This document shows, piece by piece, positions 16,922 through 25,786 of a DNA stretch of 44,287 bases. This DNA is from Paraburkholderia madseniana (GTDB lineage: Bacteria > Pseudomonadota > Gammaproteobacteria > Burkholderiales > Burkholderiaceae): NCBI RefSeq assembly GCF_009690905.1, contig NZ_VOSW01000077.1, positions 1 through 44,287 of the forward strand. Direction: 5' to 3'. Positions within the stretch are counted from its first letter, which is position 1; each line of letters opens with the position of its first letter. Under the pieces are notes generated by a model that made no database searches, was not told where the DNA came from, and saw nothing but the letters and a program-made list of their open reading frames with translations. The position numbers and the translations under genes were made by a program.

Positions 16922-16949
16922 TTGACGGCATTATTGGCTCGTATACGAT
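16922..16949 (+). promoter_or_regulatory. candidate promoter for puuD-puuA operon
   Basis: TTGACG (16922-16927) and TACGAT (16944-16949) are spaced 16 bp on the plus strand. A TTTTATAAAA palindrome sits immediately upstream of the -35 box and could be an operator or an UP-like element. Transcription would start near 16956. Confidence 0.4.
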
Positions 16950-17007
16950 GGTTCTCAGGCGATCGTCATGCCGGCGTCACGAAACACGAACGTGTGTTTT
17001 TGACGCA

Positions 17008-17079
17008 GCGAACCCGGTTCGCAACGGTCAGAGACGGTCATCCCAGCGTCATGTTTCTTTAAACGCCCTGTGCGTTTTT
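17008..17079 (+). promoter_or_regulatory. hairpins in the puuD leader, attenuator-like
   Basis: GCGAAC/GTTCGC forms a 6-bp stem at 17008-17022. AAACGC/GCGTTT forms a second at 17061-17077 and runs into a T-run (17075-17079), giving terminator-like form. A weaker ACACG/CGTGT stem followed by Ts lies at 16984-17001. Individually the stems are weak; together they hint at leader control. No known riboswitch class was recognised. Confidence 0.25.
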
Positions 17080-17648
17080 CGAGCAAGCGTTCAATACTTT
17101 CAACGTCGCTAGTCGAGTGTAATCGTGAGAGTCCGAGGCCCTTTGGTGAGATGGAATCGAAGTCAGGCGAGTTGTCCTCGCGCTGACGGCGCCATCGCCG
17201 ACGGCAGCAACGGCAGCCTTGCGTTCCGCCGCTTTCTGTCCGTCTTCACGATCCTGTCCCGCCGTTCAGTTCGACGTCACAACTCCATCTCCGCGCGCGC
17301 CTTCATTGCTGTGCGTACGGACGAAGTCGCCTCGCTGCTGCCGTAGCGCCTCCCCCTTTTCCGTCGTTCGATTCGTCCGTTTGCGTGAGCGCGCTCTCTC
17401 GAGCCATGCGTTCGTGCGTGTGCGGTGCCGTCTGCCGCGCAGCGCCTCATGCGGATCAGATCAATTGCGCACCGCAACGGACCGAATCGAACGGCACATC
17501 TAATTATCACGCGCGGCGCGTCCCGCTGACGACGACCGCCAGCACTACCCGGTGGCCTGACGCCTTGCGTCCGGCTGCGGAATGTTGCCGCGCCGTGTTT
17601 AACGTTGTTCATGCCGCGTCCCGCGGGGAACATACACGTCTATCTGAT

Positions 17649-18443
17649 ATGCGAAACAAACCCCTCGTCGGCATCAGCGCCGACAGAACGATGATGGGAG
17701 TCCACCCGTCGCACGTCACCGGCGAGAAGTACATCGCCGCGATCGTGGACGGCTCGCAGGCGCTGGCCATGTTGCTGCCGGCGCTCGGCGAGCGTCAGTC
17801 CACCGAGGACGTGCTGGCTACTGTCGACGGCTTACTGTTCACCGGCAGCTATTCGAATGTCGAGCCGCACCGCTACGGCGGCCATCCCAGCGCGCCGGGC
17901 ACGCTGCACGACGCCGCACGCGATGCGACGACGCTGCCGCTGCTGCGCGCCGCGATCGCCGCAGGCGTACCGGTGCTGGCGGTATGCCGGGGCTTTCAGG
18001 AAATGAACGTGGTGTTCGGCGGGACGTTGCATCAAAGCGTTCACGCAGTGGCCGGTCTGAACGACCATCGCGAGAACAAGGAAGACGACCTCGACGTGCA
18101 ATACGCACCGTCGCATTCGATCACGCTGACGCAGGGCGGCTTGTTGCAGCGCCTCGCCGGCGGCACGAATGAAGCGCGTGTGAATTCATTGCACGGTCAG
18201 GGCGTCGAGCGGCTGGGCGTGGGTCTGGTGGCAGAAGCCACCGCGCCGGACGGATTGATCGAAGCGGTGAGCGTGAAAGATGCGCGTGCCTTCGCGCTGG
18301 GTGTGCAGTGGCACCCGGAATGGAAGCATACCAACGACGCGCTTTCCACCGCGATCTTCCGTGCCTTCGGCGACGCCTGCCGCGATCGAATGCGCACCAA
18401 GGCCGGCTATGGCGCGGCATCCGCCGCTGCCACGCATGCCTGA
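17649..18443 (+). CDS. puuD: gamma-glutamyl-GABA hydrolase
   Basis: A 264-residue class I glutamine-amidotransferase-like hydrolase (peptidase C26 type) that releases GABA and glutamate from gamma-glutamyl-GABA. The triad is visible as Cys113 (AVCRGFQEMNVVFGG), His222 and Glu224 (GVQWHPEW). Other PuuD-like stretches are GSYSNVEPHRYG, QYAPSHSI, VNSLHGQG and APDGLIEAVSV. ATG 17649 places the conserved PLVGI strand at residue 5; sequence upstream in frame is Arg/Cys-rich and unlike the family. The ribosome site is weak. It is the first gene of the long plus-strand polyamine operon, 32 bp before puuA. Confidence 0.94.
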   Translation: MRNKPLVGISADRTMMGVHPSHVTGEKYIAAIVDGSQALAMLLPALGERQSTEDVLATVDGLLFTGSYSNVEPHRYGGHPSAPGTLHDAARDATTLPLLRAAIAAGVPVLAVCRGFQEMNVVFGGTLHQSVHAVAGLNDHRENKEDDLDVQYAPSHSITLTQGGLLQRLAGGTNEARVNSLHGQGVERLGVGLVAEATAPDGLIEAVSVKDARAFALGVQWHPEWKHTNDALSTAIFRAFGDACRDRMRTKAGYGAASAAATHA

Positions 18444-18475
18444 GCCGGTCGCGCACCAAAACTGAGAGAATAACC

Positions 18476-19810
18476 ATGCATGAAATCGACGACTTCCTGA
18501 AGAAGAACCGCGTCACCGAAATCGAAGCGATCATTCCGGATATGGCCGGGATCGCACGCGGCAAGATCATTCCGCGCAGCAAGTTCGAATCCGGCGAATC
18601 CATGCGCTTGCCGCAGGCGGTGATGATCCAGACCGTCACAGGGGACTATCCAGAAGACGGCACGCTCACCGGCGTCACCGACCCGGACATGGTCTGCGTT
18701 CCCGACGCCAGCACCATCCGCATGATTCCGTGGGCCGTCGATCCGACCGCCCAGGTGATCCACGATTGCGTTCACTTCGACGGCACGCCCGTCGCGATCT
18801 CGCCGCGCCGTGTGTTGCGCCGCGTGCTCGAACTGTATAAGGCCAAAGGCTGGAAGCCGGTTATCGCGCCCGAGCTCGAGTTCTACCTGGTCGACATGAA
18901 CAAGGACCCGGATCTGCCGCTGCAACCGCCGATCGGCCGTACGGGCCGCCCGGAGACCGGACGTCAGGCGTACTCGATCGAAGCGGTCAACGAATTCGAT
19001 CCGCTGTTCGAAGACATCTATGAATACTGCGAAGTGCAGGAACTGGAAGTCGACACGCTGATTCACGAAGTCGGCGCCGCGCAGATGGAAATCAACTTCA
19101 TGCACGGCGATCCGCTGAAACTCGCCGACAGCGTGTTCCTGTTCAAGCGCACGGTGCGTGAGGCCGCGCTGCGTCACAAGATGTACGCGACTTTCATGGC
19201 CAAGCCGATGGAAGGCGAACCGGGCTCGGCGATGCACATGCACCAGAGCCTCGTTGACGAAGAGACCGGCCACAACCTGTTCACCGGTCCGGACGGCAAG
19301 CCCACGTCGCTCTTCACGGGCTATATCGCAGGCCTGCAGAAATACACGCCGGCGCTGATGCCGATTTTCGCGCCGTACATCAACTCGTATCGCCGCCTGT
19401 CGCGCTTCATGGCTGCGCCGATCAACGTGGCATGGGGTTACGACAACCGCACGGTGGGTTTCCGGATTCCGCATTCGGGCCCGGCTGCGCGCCGCATCGA
19501 AAACCGCATTCCGGGCGTGGACTGCAATCCGTATCTCGCGATCGCAGCAACGCTGGCTGCCGGGTATCTTGGCATGACGCAAAATCTGGAACCGACCGAG
19601 CCGCTGCTCAGCGACGGTTACGAGCTGCCCTACCAGTTGCCGCGCAATCTGGAAGAGGGGCTGACGCTGATGGGCGCGTGCGAACCGATGGCCGAGATTC
19701 TCGGCGAAAAATTCGTCAAGGCCTACCTCGCACTGAAAGAAACCGAATACGAAGCGTTTTTCCGCGTGATCAGTTCGTGGGAACGCCGGCATTTGCTGCT
19801 GCACGTCTAA
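18476..19810 (+). CDS. puuA: gamma-glutamylputrescine synthetase (glutamine synthetase family)
   Basis: A 444-residue glutamine-synthetase-fold ligase that joins glutamate to putrescine at ATP cost. The N-terminal domain has IEAIIPDMAGIARGKIIPRSKF. The catalytic domain has APELEFYLVD, VGAAQMEINFMHGD, FMAKPMEGEPGSAMHMHQSL and the ending FRVISSWERRHLLLHV, all of the PuuA/gamma-glutamylpolyamine synthetase type rather than GlnA. The adenylylation-type tyrosine loop of GlnA is not seen. GAGA lies a few bases before the ATG. Setting between puuD and spuC supports putrescine as substrate; ethanolamine or longer polyamines are possible alternatives for this subfamily. Confidence 0.93.
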   Translation: MHEIDDFLKKNRVTEIEAIIPDMAGIARGKIIPRSKFESGESMRLPQAVMIQTVTGDYPEDGTLTGVTDPDMVCVPDASTIRMIPWAVDPTAQVIHDCVHFDGTPVAISPRRVLRRVLELYKAKGWKPVIAPELEFYLVDMNKDPDLPLQPPIGRTGRPETGRQAYSIEAVNEFDPLFEDIYEYCEVQELEVDTLIHEVGAAQMEINFMHGDPLKLADSVFLFKRTVREAALRHKMYATFMAKPMEGEPGSAMHMHQSLVDEETGHNLFTGPDGKPTSLFTGYIAGLQKYTPALMPIFAPYINSYRRLSRFMAAPINVAWGYDNRTVGFRIPHSGPAARRIENRIPGVDCNPYLAIAATLAAGYLGMTQNLEPTEPLLSDGYELPYQLPRNLEEGLTLMGACEPMAEILGEKFVKAYLALKETEYEAFFRVISSWERRHLLLHV

Positions 19811-19859
19811 GGCCCTTGCTAACGACGTCACCCGCAAACGCAAAAAAATTGGAGGCAGT

Positions 19860-21299
19860 ATGAGCTACAGAACAGAAGAAGTCGCTTACGTGCAGACGGC
19901 CCAACCCGCGGCCAGCGTACAAGCCGCACAACAGCAACGCAGCACCGCCGAATACCGCGCGCTCGACGCCGCGCACCACATCCATCCGTTTTCGGATATG
20001 GGTTCGCTCAATCGCAGCGGCAGCCGCGTAATCGTCAAGGCACAGGACGTGTACCTGTGGGATTCAGACGACAACAAGATCATCGACGGCATGGCCGGTT
20101 TGTGGTGCGTGAACGTCGGTTATGGCCGTAAGGAACTGGCTGACGCAGCGTACCGCCAGATGCAGGAACTGCCCTTCTACAACACCTTCTTCAAGACGAC
20201 GCACCCGCCGGTGATCGAACTGTCGGCCTTGCTCGCGGAGCTGGCGCCGGAACCGTTCAACCACTTCTTCTATTGCAACAGCGGCTCGGAAGGCAACGAC
20301 ACCGTGCTGCGCATCGTTCACCAATACTGGGCGACGCAAGGCAAGCACTCGAAGAAGTTCGTCATCTCGCGCAAAAACGGCTATCACGGTTCGACAATCG
20401 CGGGCGGTACGCTGGGCGGCATGGGCTACATGCACGAACAGATGCCCTCGAAGGTCGAGAACATCGTGCATATCGACCAGCCGTATTTCTTCGGCGAAGC
20501 ACAAGGCAATCTGACGCCGGAAGAATTCGCTCTGGCCCGCGCGCAGCAACTGGAAGCCAAGATTCTCGAAATCGGCGCGGACAACGTGGCCGCGTTTATC
20601 GGTGAGCCTTTCCAGGGCGCGGGCGGCGTGATCTTCCCGGCTTCGACGTACTGGCCGGAAATCCAGCGCATCTGCCGCAAATACGACATCCTGCTGGTCG
20701 CCGACGAAGTGATCGGCGGCTTCGGCCGGACCGGTGAATGGTTCGCGCATCAGCACTTCGGTTTCGAGCCGGATCTGATCACGCTGGCCAAGGGCCTGAC
20801 AAGCGGCTATGTGCCGATGGGCGCAGTCGGCCTGCACGATCGTGTTGCCAAGGCGATCATCGAGAACGGCGACTTCAATCACGGCCTCACGTACTCCGGT
20901 CACCCGGTGGCCGCGGCCGTGGCGATCGCCAATCTGAAGCTGCTGCGCGACGAGAAGATCGTCGAGCGCGTCAAGACCGACACGGGTCCGTACTTCCAGA
21001 AGAAGCTGCGCGACACCTTCGCCAATCACCCGATCATCGGCGAAATCTCCGGTGCGGGTCTGGTGGCCGGCCTGCAACTCGCAGAAGACCCGAAAGCGCG
21101 CAAGCGCTTCGCCAATGGCGGTGAAGTCGGCACGATCTGCCGCGACTTCTGCTTCAACGGCAACCTGATCATGCGCGCCACCGGCGACCGGATGCTGCTC
21201 TCGCCGCCGCTCGTGATCAACAAGCTGGAAATCGACGAGATCGTTTCGAAGGCGAAAAAAGCCGTCGACGCGACCGCACAACAACTCGGAATTTCGTAA
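19860..21299 (+). CDS. spuC: putrescine-pyruvate type aminotransferase
   Basis: A 479-residue class III PLP-dependent aminotransferase of the SpuC type, which moves an amino group from putrescine (or other polyamines) to pyruvate. Features are DGMAGLWCVNVGYGR, the PLP phosphate-binding YCNSGSEGND, KNGYHGSTIAGG, IGEPFQGAGGV, the Asp282 that contacts the PLP nitrogen (LLVADEVIGGFGRTG), and Lys311 (LITLAKGLTSGY). The N-terminal 30 residues are Gln/Ala-rich and variable. A strong GGAGG site precedes the ATG. Its place inside a gamma-glutamyl (Puu) operon means that two putrescine routes are encoded together. The exact amine preference is inferred. Confidence 0.9.
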   Translation: MSYRTEEVAYVQTAQPAASVQAAQQQRSTAEYRALDAAHHIHPFSDMGSLNRSGSRVIVKAQDVYLWDSDDNKIIDGMAGLWCVNVGYGRKELADAAYRQMQELPFYNTFFKTTHPPVIELSALLAELAPEPFNHFFYCNSGSEGNDTVLRIVHQYWATQGKHSKKFVISRKNGYHGSTIAGGTLGGMGYMHEQMPSKVENIVHIDQPYFFGEAQGNLTPEEFALARAQQLEAKILEIGADNVAAFIGEPFQGAGGVIFPASTYWPEIQRICRKYDILLVADEVIGGFGRTGEWFAHQHFGFEPDLITLAKGLTSGYVPMGAVGLHDRVAKAIIENGDFNHGLTYSGHPVAAAVAIANLKLLRDEKIVERVKTDTGPYFQKKLRDTFANHPIIGEISGAGLVAGLQLAEDPKARKRFANGGEVGTICRDFCFNGNLIMRATGDRMLLSPPLVINKLEIDEIVSKAKKAVDATAQQLGIS

Positions 21300-21311
21300 C
21301 GGCAGTTCGTT

Positions 21312-21348
21312 CCGGCATGAGCACACCCACGATACGCGCTCATGCCGG
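21312..21348 (+). terminator. 11-bp hairpin between spuC and potF
   Basis: CCGGCATGAGC (21312-21322) and GCTCATGCCGG (21338-21348) are perfect complements with a 15-nt loop. There is no strong T-run, so partial termination or 3'-end protection of the upstream message is more likely than full termination. Confidence 0.65.
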
Positions 21349-21372
21349 TTCTTCACATCAAGGGAAAAAACC

Positions 21373-22494
21373 ATGAGCGTTTGTCATCTTCGTCATGCGG
21401 TCGCGGGGGCCGCGCTTCTCGCCTTCACGGGTTTTGCGGCGTTGTCGGTTACGCCGGCCCTTGCGGCCGACACGGAACTGAATGTGTACAACTGGTCGGA
21501 CTACATCGCGAAGGACACGATTTCGAACTTCGAGAAGCAGGACGGCATTCACGTCAAATACGACAACTACGATAGCGACGATACGTTGCAGGCCAAACTG
21601 CTCGCGGGCAGCTCCGGTTACGACATCGTGGTGCCGACGTCGAACTACATGGCCAAGCAGATTCAGGCCGGCGTGTATCAGAAGCTCGACAAGTCAAAGC
21701 TGCCGAACCTGTCGAACCTCGACCCTGTGCTGATGAAGATGATCTCCGATGCCGATCCGGGCAACCAGTACGGTGTGCCTTGGGCCTACGGTACTGACGG
21801 CATCGGCTACAACGTGCAAGCCGTGCAGAAGGCGCTCGGTGCGAATGCGCCGGTGGATAGCTGGGCACTCGTGTTCGACCCGGCCAACCTGTCGAAGCTG
21901 AAAGGCTGCGGCGTGTCGTTCCTCGATCAGGCAGTCGACGTGTTCGCCGCCACCTTGCAATACATGCATAAGGATCCGAACAGCACGAACCCCGCCGATT
22001 ATCAGGCCGCGTTCGAAGTGCTGAAGAAAGTCCGCCCGTATATCACCCAATTCAATTCGTCGGGTTACATCAACGACCTCGCAAACAACGACATCTGCGT
22101 CGCGGTGGCATGGTCCGGCGACGTCGGCATCGCCAGCCGCCGTACCGCGGAAGCCAAGCGTTCGTATCAGGTGAAATTCTCGAACGTCAAGGAAGGCGGT
22201 TTGCTGTGGTTCGACGTGATGGTGATCCCGAAAGACGCACCGCATCCCGAAGCCGCGCTGAAGTGGATCAACTACATCGAAGATCCGAAGGTCAACGCAG
22301 CGATTACCAATGAAGTGTTCTACCCGACCGCGAACAAGGCCGCGCGCCAGTTCGTCATTCCGGGTGTCGCACAGGATACGACCGTTTATCCGGGCGACGA
22401 AGTGCTGAGCAAGATGACACTGATGAAACCGATGCCCACCGACATTCTGCGCCTTGAAAATCGTCTTTGGGCGCAGCTTAAAACCGGCCACTGA
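21373..22494 (+). CDS. potF: periplasmic putrescine-binding protein
   Basis: A 373-residue extracellular solute-binding protein of the PotF/PotD family. A signal peptide spans residues 1-31 (cleavage after ALA). Ligand-pocket residues remembered from E. coli PotF are present: Trp41-Ser-Asp-Tyr44, Trp247 and Asp250 (AWSGD), Phe280-Asp281 (WFDVM) and the Tyr in EVFYPTANKAA. At the position of a pocket Glu (SFLDxxxEVF in PotF) this protein has Asp189, a small change that might tune chain-length choice. AAGGGA precedes the ATG. It delivers putrescine to PotGHI in the inner membrane. Hairpins flank the gene on both sides, fitting a need for excess binding protein. Confidence 0.92.
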   Translation: MSVCHLRHAVAGAALLAFTGFAALSVTPALAADTELNVYNWSDYIAKDTISNFEKQDGIHVKYDNYDSDDTLQAKLLAGSSGYDIVVPTSNYMAKQIQAGVYQKLDKSKLPNLSNLDPVLMKMISDADPGNQYGVPWAYGTDGIGYNVQAVQKALGANAPVDSWALVFDPANLSKLKGCGVSFLDQAVDVFAATLQYMHKDPNSTNPADYQAAFEVLKKVRPYITQFNSSGYINDLANNDICVAVAWSGDVGIASRRTAEAKRSYQVKFSNVKEGGLLWFDVMVIPKDAPHPEAALKWINYIEDPKVNAAITNEVFYPTANKAARQFVIPGVAQDTTVYPGDEVLSKMTLMKPMPTDILRLENRLWAQLKTGH

Positions 22495-22523
22495 TTTAAG
22501 CCAAACTAAAAAGAATCGATCCC

Positions 22524-22553
22524 GCGCTCAGGGATCGCTCGAACCCTGAGCGC
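22524..22553 (+). terminator. 10-bp hairpin between potF and potG
   Basis: GCGCTCAGGG (22524-22533) and CCCTGAGCGC (22544-22553) form a perfect stem with a 10-nt loop, 30 bases after potF. It lacks a T-run. Hairpins after binding-protein genes commonly stabilise that part of the mRNA; here this is inference. Confidence 0.65.
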
Positions 22554-22705
22554 ATGAATGGCAGTAACGGTAGTCAGCCTGCGTGCTATTAGCGTCCCAC
22601 TGGCGCGCAGTCCCATGTTTTCCGATCGCAGCGCATCTTGCGAGCCGCTTCCCGCGACTCGTATGGAGACACTTGCGCTCGCGATCCGCAAGGAATGGTT
22701 ACATC

Positions 22706-23869
22706 ATGAACTCGACGACATCACATAGCGTAGCCGGCGCCACCCAGATGGCCCGCCCCGCACCGACGACAAAATCGAAATCGGACGAATTCGTTCGCAT
22801 CGAAAATGTCGTGAAGAAATTCGGCGACAGCACCGCTGTCGACAACGTCAATCTGAGCATTGCGAAGAACGAATTGTTCGCACTGCTCGGCAGCTCCGGC
22901 TGCGGCAAGTCCACGCTCCTGCGCATGCTCGCAGGGCTCGAGTCGGTCACGTCCGGCCGCATTTTCGTCGACGGCGAAGACCTTGCCGCGATGCCGCCGT
23001 ACAAGCGGCCGGTCAACATGATGTTCCAGTCGTATGCGCTGTTCCCGCACATGAGCGTCGAAGCGAATATCGCCTTCGGCCTCAAGCAGGAAGGCACGCC
23101 GAAGAACGAGATCAAGGAGCGTGTTGCCGACGCGCTGCATCTCGTGCAGATGAGCAAATACGCGCAACGCAAGCCGCACCAGTTGTCCGGCGGACAGCAG
23201 CAGCGTGTGGCGCTGGCCCGCTCGCTCGTCAAGCGCCCCAAGCTGCTGCTGCTCGACGAGCCGATGTCGGCGCTCGACAAGAAGATCCGTCAGAAGACCC
23301 AGCTCGAACTGGTGAACATCATCGAGAAGGTCGATGTGACCTGCGTGATGGTGACGCACGATCAGGAAGAAGCCATGACCATGGCCGGGCGCCTCGCCGT
23401 GATGAGCGAAGGCCGCATCGTGCAGATCGGCTCGCCCAGCCAGGTGTACGAGTTTCCGAATAGCCGCTTCTCGGCCGAGTTCATCGGCTCGACCAACCTG
23501 TTCGAAGGCACCGTGGTCGCGGATGAGCCGGACCATATCTTCGTGGAAAGCGAAGACCTCGAATCGCGCATCTACGTGAGCCACGGCATTACCGGCCCGC
23601 TCGGCATGCCGGTGGGCATCTCCGTGCGCCCGGAACGCGTGAAAGTCTCGCTCGACAAGCCCTCGACGCCGCACAACTGGGCGCGCGGCGTGGTGTCGGA
23701 CGTCGCGTACATGGGCAGCTATTCGCTGTATCACGTGCGCCTGCCGAGCGGTAAGACGGTCGTGTCGAATCTCTCCAGCTCGCACCTCATGAGCGAAGGT
23801 GCGCCGTCCTATAACGACGACGTGTTCGTCTACTGGTCGCCGGCTAGCGGCGTGGTGCTGACGCAATGA
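22706..23869 (+). CDS. potG: putrescine ABC transporter ATP-binding protein
   Basis: A 387-residue ABC ATPase of the polyamine type. Walker A is GSSGCGKST (62-70), the Q-loop is at FQSYALFPHM, the signature is LSGGQQQR (from 160), Walker B is LLLLDEP and the switch His is in MVTHDQEEA. A C-terminal TOBE-like region follows residue 270. ATG 22706 has AAGGA eleven bases upstream; in-frame sequence before it has no family match. The N-terminal 25 residues are Thr/Ser-rich and variable. The stop overlaps the potH start (ATGA), so PotG and PotH are translationally coupled. Confidence 0.93.
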   Translation: MNSTTSHSVAGATQMARPAPTTKSKSDEFVRIENVVKKFGDSTAVDNVNLSIAKNELFALLGSSGCGKSTLLRMLAGLESVTSGRIFVDGEDLAAMPPYKRPVNMMFQSYALFPHMSVEANIAFGLKQEGTPKNEIKERVADALHLVQMSKYAQRKPHQLSGGQQQRVALARSLVKRPKLLLLDEPMSALDKKIRQKTQLELVNIIEKVDVTCVMVTHDQEEAMTMAGRLAVMSEGRIVQIGSPSQVYEFPNSRFSAEFIGSTNLFEGTVVADEPDHIFVESEDLESRIYVSHGITGPLGMPVGISVRPERVKVSLDKPSTPHNWARGVVSDVAYMGSYSLYHVRLPSGKTVVSNLSSSHLMSEGAPSYNDDVFVYWSPASGVVLTQ

Positions 23870-24840
23870 GCAATCCCACTACCTCCTCCCCCGCGGTGCT
23901 GGGCGCGCCGTCCGGCAGCCGTCTGCTCGGCTCGCTGAAAAAACGCCTCTCGATACTGGTGCCGTCTGGCCGTACGACCGTGATCGGCGTGCCGTTCATG
24001 TGGCTCTTCGTGTTCTTCGCGTTGCCGTTCGTGCTGGTGCTGAAAATCAGCTTCGCCGATCTGCGCCTTGGCATTCCGCCGTACACGGATCTCGTGACGG
24101 TCAAGGACGGCATGGTGCACTTCGCCATGCAGCTCAGCCATTACGCCTTCCTGCTGCAGGACGATCTGTACGTTGCCACGTACATCAGCTCGCTGAAAAT
24201 GGCCGGAGTCTCGACCTTCTTCTGCCTGTTGATCGGCTACCCGATTGCGTACTACATCGCCCGCTCGGAACCCACCAAGCGCAACCTGCTGATGATGGGC
24301 GTGATGCTGCCGTTCTGGACGTCATTCCTGATCCGCGTCTATGCATGGATCGGCATTCTGAAGGACGACGGCCTGCTCAATCACACGCTGATGGCCATCG
24401 GCATGATTCATTCGCCGTTGCGCCTCTACCACACGGATATTGGCGTCTATATCGGCATGGTTTATTCGTACCTGCCGTTCATGGTGATGCCGCTGTATGC
24501 GCACCTGGTGAAGATGGATCTGACGCTGCTCGAAGCGGCCTACGACCTCGGTTGCAAACCGTGGACCGCGTTCACGCGCATCACCTTGCCGCTGTCGAAG
24601 AACGGCATTATCGCCGGCAGTCTGCTGGTGTTCATTCCGGCGGTCGGCGAGTACGTGATTCCTGAACTGCTGGGCGGCGCCGACACGCTGATGATCGGCC
24701 GCGTGATGTGGGATGAATTCTTCAATGATATGGACTGGCCGATGGCATCCGCTGTCACCGTCGCGATGGTTCTACTGCTGCTCGTGCCGATGGCCGTGTT
24801 CCAGTACTACCAGGTCAAGGAACTGGAAGGTGCGAAATGA
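23866..24840 (+). CDS. potH: putrescine ABC transporter permease
   Basis: A 324-residue inner-membrane permease with about six hydrophobic helices. The EAA loop that docks the ATPase starts near residue 223 (EAAYDLGCKPWTAFTRITLP). The following stretch VFIPAVGEYVIPELLGG is typical of PotH/PotB. The N-terminal 35 residues are hydrophilic. The gene overlaps potG and potI by four bases on each side. It forms the membrane channel with PotI. Confidence 0.93.
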   Translation: MSNPTTSSPAVLGAPSGSRLLGSLKKRLSILVPSGRTTVIGVPFMWLFVFFALPFVLVLKISFADLRLGIPPYTDLVTVKDGMVHFAMQLSHYAFLLQDDLYVATYISSLKMAGVSTFFCLLIGYPIAYYIARSEPTKRNLLMMGVMLPFWTSFLIRVYAWIGILKDDGLLNHTLMAIGMIHSPLRLYHTDIGVYIGMVYSYLPFMVMPLYAHLVKMDLTLLEAAYDLGCKPWTAFTRITLPLSKNGIIAGSLLVFIPAVGEYVIPELLGGADTLMIGRVMWDEFFNDMDWPMASAVTVAMVLLLLVPMAVFQYYQVKELEGAK

Positions 24841-25748
24841 TCAAGCCTAATAGAACGCTTTCCAATAGCGTGCTGACGTTCGGATTTCTGTTTCTGTATA
24901 TCCCGATCATCAGCCTGGTGGTGTATTCGTTCAACGAGTCGAAGCTCGTCACGGTCTGGTCCGGCTTCTCGCTCAAGTGGTATGGCGCGCTGCTGCAAGA
25001 CGGGGAACTGCTCAGTGCAGCGTGGTTGTCGCTGAAAATCGGTCTGCTGACCGCGTGTGCATCGGTAGTGATCGGTACGTGGGCAGGCTTCGTGCTGGCC
25101 CGCTTCGGGCGCTTTCGGGGCTTCACGCTGTTCGCCGGCATGATCAACGCGCCGCTCGTGATTCCTGAAGTGATTCAAGGCATCTCGCTGCTGTTGCTGT
25201 TCGTCGCGCTCGAACAGATGCTCGGCTGGCCGAAGGGCCGTGGCCTCTTCACGATCTGGATCGGCCACGTGATGCTCTGCGTGTCGTACGTGGCGATCAT
25301 CGTGCAATCGCGGGTGAAGGAGCTCAACAAGTCGCTCGAAGAAGCCGCACTCGATCTCGGCGCGACGCCCTTCAAGGTGTTCTTCCTGATCACGCGGCCG
25401 CTGATCTCGCAGGCCCTGATGTCCGGCTGGCTGCTGTCGTTCACGCTGTCTTTCGACGACCTCGTGCTTTCCGCGTTCCTGTCCGGCCCTGGTTCGACCA
25501 CGCTGCCGCTCGTCGTGTTCTCGCGTGTGCGCCTCGGCCTGAATCCGGAAATGAATGCGCTCGCCACGATCTTCATCACTACGGTGACGATCGGCGTGAT
25601 CGCCGTCAACCGCTGGATGCAAGTGCGTGAGCGCAAGCGCAACCGCGACATGCAGATGGCTTTCGCACTTGCCGAAGCCGCCGACCCCTTGCCGTCAGCA
25701 CCACAACAAGCCGCCGTACGGAAGTCGCTCGATACGGCACGCGCATAA
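24837..25748 (+). CDS. potI: putrescine ABC transporter permease
   Basis: A 303-residue inner-membrane permease with about six helices. Segments YIPIISLVVYSFNES and INAPLVIPEVIQGISLLLLF match PotI/PotC, and the EAA loop is EEAALDLGATPFK (168-180). The last 50 residues are charged and hydrophilic. It overlaps potH by four bases and is 38 bp upstream of the DUF3138 gene. Confidence 0.93.
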   Translation: MIKPNRTLSNSVLTFGFLFLYIPIISLVVYSFNESKLVTVWSGFSLKWYGALLQDGELLSAAWLSLKIGLLTACASVVIGTWAGFVLARFGRFRGFTLFAGMINAPLVIPEVIQGISLLLLFVALEQMLGWPKGRGLFTIWIGHVMLCVSYVAIIVQSRVKELNKSLEEAALDLGATPFKVFFLITRPLISQALMSGWLLSFTLSFDDLVLSAFLSGPGSTTLPLVVFSRVRLGLNPEMNALATIFITTVTIGVIAVNRWMQVRERKRNRDMQMAFALAEAADPLPSAPQQAAVRKSLDTARA

Positions 25749-25786
25749 GAAGTCCTTTTGCAATACGACCAATAAGGAGAATTTGC

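Larger units (their letters stand above)
16727..17648. promoter_or_regulatory. 922-bp divergent control region between puuR and puuD
   Basis: No gene is supported here. It contains an inverted repeat at 16796-16852, the palindromes GAATATTC (16776-16783) and TTTTATAAAA (16907-16916), and a promoter-like pair at 16922-16949 reading toward puuD. A series of small hairpins follows in the would-be leader. If that promoter is the real one, the puuD mRNA has a leader of about 690 bases. In-frame extension of puuD upstream to 17385 has no family similarity and was rejected. Confidence 0.7.

Noticed and set aside
17385..17648. N-terminal extension of puuD
   Set aside because: Cys/Arg-rich, no similarity to PuuD, and the conserved first strand begins at codon 5 of the 17649 start.
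18407..19843. Long antisense frame (478 codons) over puuA
   Set aside because: High-GC coding sequence commonly leaves the opposite strand open; its protein is Arg/His/Val-rich and matches no family, while puuA is unmistakable.
20064..21374. Long antisense frame over spuC
   Set aside because: Mirror of a strong coding gene, with no start signal or family match.
22721..23866. Long antisense frame over potG
   Set aside because: Mirror frame of a clear ABC ATPase gene; composition typical of antisense frames.
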